DNA from: Asterias amurensis
Lineage: Eukaryota; Echinodermata; Asteroidea; Forcipulatida; Asteriidae
Assembly: GCF_032118995.1 (NCBI RefSeq)
Contig: NC_092650.1
Location: 22,454,001-22,518,000, forward strand
Direction: 5' to 3'
Length of the DNA: 64,000 bases
Of the stretch, positions 20,101 through 29,100 are shown one piece after another. Position 1 is the first letter of the stretch. Each line of letters opens with the position of its first letter. The translations under genes and the position numbers were made by a program. The notes under the pieces were generated by a model. The model did not search any database, was not told the DNA's origin, and was given only the letters and a program-made list of their open reading frames with translations.

Positions 20101-23100
20101 GAGAGGGGGAAAGGGATTAAGGAAAGGATCCAGAAAGAAGCGGGAAAATAACAGCCAATCAAAGTTTCTATTTCAGAGACAATGTGTGGCTATGAACCAA
20201 TAGGAGTAAAGTGGCGAGGACAAAGGATGTTTAGAATGAAAGGATGGGTTACTGGACCATAAAAGTGGTAAATGTATTGTTCGACAACAATGCAGGGAGA
20301 CATGAAAGGGTAGGATTAGAGAGCAAGTTGCATCATGATGCAACTAACAATGGTCAATTAATAAGAATAGCAAGATCAAAGGTATGATGATTTTAAAAAT
20401 AGGTATGAGGGACCTGTGGAAAAAAAATTATATATATATATAAAAACTCCCTCCCTCCCCCACCCGTAAATTGTTTTTGTTTTATGTGGCCTTAGTACTA
20501 AGCTTAATTTTAGTACAGTGATGAAGTTTAAATTTTCTGAGAGACTTTGGCTTCACAACCAAAATAAATTAAATGAATTGAAAATTTTCCTTCTGTGTTT
20601 TTTTTTTTCCCCTTCAGGGTAACTTCTTCCAGAACATCGGTTCTATCCTGGTGTTTGCAGTCTTTGGAACGGTCATCTCAGCTAGTGTTGTTGGAGGGGG
20701 GTTATTTCTTCTTGGAAAGGTAATGATTAGATATGGGAATAACAGACTAGGCAACCTGGTCTTAAACGGCTGTTTAAAACTGGCGGGACAAGGTCCTTTA
20801 TCACACGACCATTACTCTCTTAAAACCGAGTCACTAATCTTTTATTCCCATTCATGAATGCCCTTTTACTGAAAAGTGAAATAATACTGGAAAATCCGTA
20901 AAACCATATCAGGCTTTTTCTCAAAAACTAAAAGAAAAAAAATGGAAATCACAAACAGTGAAAATCACAGAGCAATGTCTACAGGAGTGTCATGTAAATC
21001 ACGAGAATCTCTTTCGTGAAACTGTTTTAGTAATTTTTCTACAGCACCTACAGCACCTCAGCAAGTAATATTTTAAGGGAAGCTTTCTACTATGTTATCT
21101 TTAAGCCGTGTATAAAGTTTAATGTAACTCTGTGCCATTTTAGTTTTATTATTGGTAATTGTCAAAGACTAGTCTTCACATTCAACATATGCATTAAGGA
21201 AACATACCTGTGAAAATTTGAGCTCAATCGGTCGTCGAAGTTGCAAGATAATAATGAAAGTAAAAACACCCTTGTCACACGAAGTTGTCAATGTCTTGCC
21301 AATCCAGGCTAAGGTAGCGTACGAGCTAGACCTGGTGGAGAGCTTTGCCTTCGGGTCTCTCATCTCGGCTGTGGATCCTGTGGCGACCCTAGCGATCTTC
21401 TCGGCCATTGACGTTCATCCACTCCTCAACATGCTGGTCTTTGGTGAGAGTATCCTGAACGATGCCGTCTCCATTGTAATGTCCGAGTGAGTTGATCGTT
21501 GAGATACTTTTATAGTATAATTGTTGATTTGGGGTTGAACAAGGGGAAAAATTGACTAGAGTTTGATGGCTGGTTGATGGGTTTTTGCATGCTAAAATAA
21601 TGTTCATCTCACTGAGACGAAATATGTTTGGTGACTTGTTTTGCTCATTTCTCAGGGGCTGCAGTTCCTCGGTAAGTGGTATTTCGGGGGAGGCTTTCTA
21701 CTGTCATTGTCTTCGGGCGCTGTAGGTTTAGTGTGAATCTGTGGACGTTTTGAAAAAGAACCTTGTGCATATCGTTTGTGTTATTGCTTTTTACTTGCCA
21801 TCTTTTGTTTTTAATTTTTACTGCAATTTTAGAATGTTTAATGTACAGTATATAAATGTTTTTTTTTTAATGAGCTATGTGTGGGAGGGCACATCTTTTT
21901 TATTGACAGTTTTTTTACTTTTGCCCTTCCCTGGACGGCCTGTGCTTGTTTTATTGTTTTGCTTTTTTTTTTGGAATTAAAATAAAAAAATATAGTTTGA
22001 CTCAAACCTCGACCTGCGCTCTACCAATTGAGCTTTCTAGCCATATGTTGGCAGTCTCCCTATTTGTCAATATCTTTGTTCGGGGTACCAGTCAGAAGCT
22101 GTCGGCCTTTAACTGCTTTTCAGCAAGGGATCACGCCCAAGTTTTCCATGTGGTTAAATTTTGATATGTTACAATTGTGACGCTCAAAATAGAGGTGTCA
22201 CATGAGTTTGCCGGTAACTCATTTGAAAAAAACTCACATAAACACTCTTCTCCGTGGATATTATGTACAGGATGTTTTTATTTAAAACTTTTTAAAGCTT
22301 TACAAAGATGTAGAGTAGAAGAGCAGTGAAGACAAACTGGATCAGGCCACGTTGTACACTGGAGTGAGGATTGTTGGTTGGAGGTCATTATAAAAACCCA
22401 TAAATGTGTCAAGTCCCAGACGGCCAATTTTGGCCCAGAACTTTGGTTCGATGCACTGAACCCCTCGTCCAAGCCATGCCAGAGCTGAAATCATAAATTT
22501 GAACATGGCCTAATCAGAGCAGGTGGTTTATCACATGAAAGAGTTATATTATCTACTTGGTTTTTATGTTTTTCTATTACAGCATTGTGATCATGTTGAA
22601 TGCACCAGCGATGGCCAACGTCTCCTCAACAGAGGCCTTCGGTTCTGCTGTTGGCTCATTCTGTTTCATGAAGTCATCAATTCAAACGTAGCCTAATCAG
22701 AGCAGATGGTTTATCACATGAAAGAGTTATTATCAACTTGGTTTTATGTTTTTCTATTACAGCACTGTGATCATGTTGAATACACCAGCGATGGCCAACG
22801 TCTCCTCAACAGAGGCCTTTGGTTCTGCTGTAGGCTCATTCTGTCTTATGTTCAGTGCGTCCGCTGCAGTCGGCATAGCTCTTGGACTCATCAGTGCTCT
22901 CATATCCTTTTGCAATAATAATAATAATAATTTGAGGGGCTAATCATCCTTACTCGCAGCTAAGAGCTGAATTGCGAAGGACGCGGCTACAACATGTTCG
23001 AGAAGCGGGCATACAAGGGCGCCTCTGGCTGCCAGCCACATCAACCCATTGTGACCTCTGGCTGCCAGCCACATCAACCCATTGTGAGCACGGAGCACAG

Positions 23101-26100
23101 CCAAGATCGAAAGTGTTTGATTTTTGAAATTTGGTGATTATTGTTTTTGTTAGTCTCAAGCTTTAGATTTTGGATGATGAGCATGATCGAAACCCGAGTT
23201 GAAACCATTGGTTCTTTTCAGAACCATTGCAACTCATTTAGAGGTTATCATTACATGGTGTAACCGCAAACCTCTCTATAGATATGAAGAATTGCCATAA
23301 GTTAAACAATGGGAGATTTCGGAACACACAGTGGCAGCAGACTTACCAGGTAAACTTCCATTGTTTTTGTAGTTTTGAGCATGCGCACATTACCGAGACA
23401 ATGGGTTTGCCTGGTAAGTCTGCTGCCACCAAGTGTTCTATAAGTACCCCATTAGCATTCATGAGTTGAGGATACTTCTATGGAGTTTGACCTTTGAGTT
23501 CTGACCATTGACCTTGACCTTTAAGCACCTCCTGAAGCATGTCGATCTGAGAAAGACCCCATCCCTGGAATTTGGAATCATTATGATCTTCTCTTACCTG
23601 CCCTACGTTCTGTCAGAAGGACTCAAACTCTCCGGTAAGTTCATTCTTCTCATAGACCGTAATCCGATTAATATTACCCGTGTTCTGACTAAAGGAGGAT
23701 CAGATAAGCTGAGCAAATTGAAGCGTTACACAAACATTCCTCCCAGCCGTTTGGCAAATGCTTTTGAACAGTTTCTGTATTCAACCATTTGCAGGGATGT
23801 GGTTTCTTCGTTTTTTAACGGAATACCAGTTTATTTTGCCCTAAAAAAATTTGATCCCACACTCTGCTGAACAGAAGCACCAGGGCTTGGGTGCGGTGCT
23901 CTTATCTGCTCGGCCACAACACCCTAGGAATGGTTCTGAAAACGCTTTTCTACCAGCGGCCACAACACCCTAGGAATGGTTCTGAAAACGCTTTTCTACC
24001 AGCGGCCACAACACCCTAGGAATGGTTCTGAAAACGCTTTTCTACCAGCGGCCACAACACCCTAGGAATGGTTCTGAAAACGCTTTTCTACCAGCGGCCA
24101 CAACACCCTAGGAATGGTTCTGAAAACGCTTTTCTACCAGCGGCCACAACACCCTAGGAATGGTTCTGAAAACGCTTTTCTACCAGCGGCCACAACACCC
24201 TAGGAATGGTTCTGAAAACGCTTTTCTACCAGCGGCCACAACACCCTAGGAATGGCTCTGAAAACGCTTTTCTACCAGCGGCCACAACACCCTAGGAATG
24301 GTTCTGAAAACGCTTTTCTACCAGCGGCCACAACACCCTAGGAATGGTTCTGAAAACGCTTTTCTACCAGCGAAAGCTGCTACAGGCTTCTAACCAAATA
24401 TTTATGTTTCCATTAATTTTAAGTGTGATTACCAAATGTATACCTTCCCTTACCTTACCTTAGTGTTCAACGTATTGTTACATACTTTTTAAACTTGTGT
24501 TTGATTAGAGAGTCTCATGGCCGAGTGGTTAAGAGCATCACATTCAAGTTCTGGTGCTGATTCACCGGAGTGTGGGTTTCGAATCCCGGTCGAGACACTT
24601 GTGTCCTTGAGCAAGATACTTTACTATAATTTCTTCTCTTCACCCAGGGGTATAAATGGGTACCTGCAAGGGTAGAGGTTGATGTTGTGTATGAAAAAGC
24701 CACAAGCGCCTTACAGGCAGCTCAGGGCTGTATACTCCCTAGGGAGCTGAGAAACATTCCAGGGATGTTATTGGCCCTATGACCAGGGCACTAATGTAAA
24801 GGGCATTGATACGGTTATTGTGAAGTGCGCTATATAAGAATTTGTTATTATTATTATTTGATTACCCCTGGGTTTATCTCTTCAGGTATCATGTCGATAT
24901 TATTCTGCGGGATCGTCATGTCTCACTACACTCATCACAACCTCTCACCCATCACTCAGATCAACGTGCAGCAGACATTCAGGACCCTGGCATTCTTGGC
25001 AGGTGAGTTCACAACCTCTTGCTCTAGGAAGACACTACAAATAAATAATCAACTGGTGGGTACATCCATTTGTAAATGGGCGGTGTGTTGGCTCTGGAAA
25101 GTTTACTGTTTATTTATAATTTCTTCCTAATTATCCAAACCATGCAAAGCTTCAAACAATACCAACCTCTGCAGACACATTGTGTGACTTAGGCCACATA
25201 AAAAATAAAAATTGTTGATCGTCCCCGCCCGACCGTTCAAAACCCCCCGACCCCTTTTTGTTTTTGGGGGGGTTTTTTAATCGTAAAAAACAACCTTTTC
25301 AGCTGATATTTTTTCAAAATGTACAGGTTTGAAAAGATGTTTAAAGAAGGTTTTTATTCTGTTATTTATTCTGATATTTATTATGTTGGCAAAGCAAGAA
25401 CAATTCTTCAAATATTTACTTGGGCTACACTGTGCTTAGTTGTTTGAAAAAGTTTACAGAAAATGTCATCTAGGAGTTAAATTTGTTTGACAAAACTATT
25501 GAAAACATAAAAAACACACAAACCCTCTGTTTTATAGCGATTGTGATGATTTCTTTATTCTTGATTTCATATTCGGCATGTCAAAAAAAATGTTTTATGT
25601 GGCCTTATCACAAGCATGGTAGTGTTTTAAAGCCTTGGGGGTAGCTGGGTGTCTTCAATTGGCAAAATATTAATAAAGACCTTTAGAGGCAGTGGACACT
25701 ATTTGTAAGTACTCAAAATAATTATTATCATAAGACCTTTGTTGATTACGAGTAATGGGGAGAGGTTGATAGTATAAAACATTGTGAGAAACAGCTCCCC
25801 TGAGTTGACATAGTTTTCGAGAAAGAACACATTTTCCATTAATTTGATTTTGAGACCTCAGATTTAGAATTTTGAGGTCTCGAAATCAAGCATCTGAAAG
25901 CACACAACTTTGTGTGACCATGGTGCGACAAGGTTTTTTTTTTTATTTCATTAATGTTTCAAAACTTTGACGACTGATTGAGCTCAAATTTTCACAGGTC
26001 TGTTAATTTATGCAATGTTGAGATACACCAACTATGAAGACTAGTCTTTGACAATTACCAATAGTGTCCAGTGTCTTTAATGCACACATATCCACCCTGC

Positions 26101-29100
26101 TGGGTATTTAAGGCGCATTAAAAACCAAAACTAAAATGAAAGAAAACAGACGCTACAAAATTAGTCCTTGAAAATCTGTGAAATATTAAAGATTATTTTT
26201 ATGAAGAGATCTGAATTTTGTAGTACAAAGACAAGATCTAAGATTAAGCTGTTGAGAGTTCCAGATGTGGGGAGCATACCATGCTACGCTTTGTTGTCCC
26301 TGTGTAAACAGGGACAGCCGGTACAGGACTTCATGCTCAAAATCTTCCTTTTAGAGGATTACCTAATAGTTTTTCCCTCTCTTTGTCATTATAGAAATCA
26401 TTCTTCAAGAGTTCTGGTTCTCAAACTGATTCGTGAATATGAGTCAATTTGTGACAAGATTTGGGGTTAGAGATCCTTGTTACATTGGAGTTGAATTGAG
26501 TTGATTGTTGTTGTTTCTTTTTTGTTGCAGAGACTTGCGTGTTTGTGTACCTTGGTCTGGCTATACCAACGTTTAATCACAATTTCCAGCCCTCGTTCAC
26601 AATCTGGACATTAGTAAGTTTTAAAAAAGTTGATTTTGTTTGCCCTTTTAAAAAGGAGGATGAAGTGATTGTTGGTGCCATTACACACGCCAAATTATGG
26701 TACTCGGTGTATAACAATGGAACAATGCTTCAGAAAAGGGAATAATAAAACAACAATGGAATACTCCGTTACTGACAGATTGTCACCGACACCATCAACT
26801 GCTACACTGCGTACATCAGTTGTTTGCGTGCTTAGACAATACTAATCTAGGCCTACAAATCAACTGCTACACTGCGTACATCAGTTGTTTGCGTGCTTAG
26901 ACAATACTAATCTAGGCCTACAAATCAACTGCTACACTGCGTACTTCAGTTGTTTGCGTGTTTAGACAATACTAATCTAGGCCTACAAATCAACTGCTAC
27001 ACTGCGTACGTCAGTTGTTTGCGTGTTTAGACAATGCTAATCTAGGCCTACAAATCAACTGCTACACTGTGTACTTCAGTTGTTTGCGTATTTAGACAAT
27101 GCTAATCTAGGCCTACAAATCAACTGCTACACTGTGTACTTCAGTTGTTTGCGTGTTTAGACAATGCTAATCTAGGCCTACAAATCAACTGCTACACTGT
27201 GTACTTCAGTTGTTTGCGTATTTAGACAATGCTAATCTAGGCCTACAAATCAACTGCTACACTGTGTACTTCAGTTGTCTGCGTGTTTTGACAATGCTAA
27301 TCTAGGCCTACAAATCAACTGCTACACTGTGTACGTCAGTTGTTTGCGTGTTTAGACAATCCTAATCTAGGCCTACAAATCAACTGCTACACTGTGTACT
27401 TCAGTTGTTTGCGTGTTTTGACAATGCTAATCTAGGCCTACAAATCAACTGCTACACTGTGTACTTCAGTTGTTTGCGTGTTTTGACAATGCTAATCTAG
27501 GCCTACAAATCAACTGCTACACTGTGTACGTCAGTTGTTTGTGTGTTTAGACAATGCTAATCTAGGCCTACAAATCAACTGCTACACTGTGTACTTCAGT
27601 TGTTTGCGTATTTAGACAATGCTAATCTAGGCCTACAAATCAACTGCTACACTGTGTACTTCAGTTGTCTGCGTGTTTTGACAATGCTAATCTAGGCCTA
27701 CAAATCAACTGCTACACTGTGTACGTCAGTTGGTTGCGTGTTTAGACAATCCTAATCTAGGCCTACAAATCAACTGCTACACTGTGTACTTCAGTTGTTT
27801 GCGTGTTTTGACAATGCTAATCTAGGCCTACAAATCAACTGCTACACTGTGTACGTCAGTTGTTTGCGTGTTTTGACAATGCTAATCTAGGCCTACAAAT
27901 CAACTGCTACACTGTGTACGTCAGTTGTTTGCGTGTTTTGACAATGCTAATCTAGGCCTACAAATCAACTGCTACACTGTGTACTTCAGCTGTTTGCGTG
28001 TTTAGACAATGCTAATCTAGGCCTTCAATCTCATGAAGTTTCAATGCTTCGGGAGCTGTACTTTTTTAATTCTGATGATGAGGCTAGGCATCTTTCCACC
28101 GAAACTGACCGGTTTCACGAACTGACACCGAGGTCCAATTTACCATCGCAACACACAGCGTGCGCAAAAACCTCAAAGGCTGTAAAAACAGTTTCATGAC
28201 CTGACACAAACCTGTCCGTCTAGAGTGTCATTTTGGCATTGTGAATGCATAGCTAGGCATAATAGTTCCCTAACTTCTTTCCATGTCATTAGATCCTGAT
28301 CCTGGTAGGCAGAGCCCTCAACATATTCCCACTGTCGTTTATCTGCAATAAATTCCGAGAGCACAAGATCACCTTGAAGATGCAGCTGGTCATGTGGTTC
28401 AGTGGTAAGAAATCACTTGGGAGGTCAGAATATAACAAAACAAGGGCGGAGCCATTTTATTTCTGCCTGTCACTGTTCGGGAGTGTGTAAAAAAAATGGA
28501 CATTTGTATGGACTTTTTGGTCTGTTTTTCTATGTTATTTATATTGATTGTAATTTGCTGTGATTCATGGAGGTGGCGCACAAGAAATATAATAAATTAT
28601 TATTATCAATAATGAATAGGGTAGGTTGCCTTAGCTTTCGATCCAAACCGGACCTTCTTCAGAGGCATAAATTATTACTATTTATATTATTAATGCGACC
28701 CGAAGGACCCCAGGGTTATTTATATTGATTGTAATTTGCTGTGATTCTTTTTATGGAAGTTTTGTGTTATTTGTACCTTATAAACATGGAGGTGGAGGTG
28801 GCGCACAAGAAATGTAATAGATTATTATTATTTATATTATTAATGCGACCCGTAGGACCCCAGGGTGTCCTCATTGCTAGATCACAATGTTGTGCCAAAC
28901 TATGATATAATTACCACAGGATAGAATGTGCGTGGTAGCATTTTGAATGTTGAAATGGAACGTTCTGGAGGGCTCAAAGTTTTCACTGGACTACAGGATT
29001 AAAACAATTGATCAGTTTTAAAAAACATAGTTATACTTTGCCTTTAAAGAAAAAACACCCTTGTTGGACGAATTTGTGTGCAATTCTTATTATGAGAAAT

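Noticed and set aside
22893..22896. GT at ATCA|GTGCTC as a conventional donor for SLC9A8 exon 7
   Set aside because: It is a poor donor, and the phase does not fit the next exon. The AT-AC solution restores the family length exactly.
23911..28026. CRISPR-like arrays
   Set aside because: The repeats are directly contiguous with no unique spacers, and the setting is eukaryotic introns.
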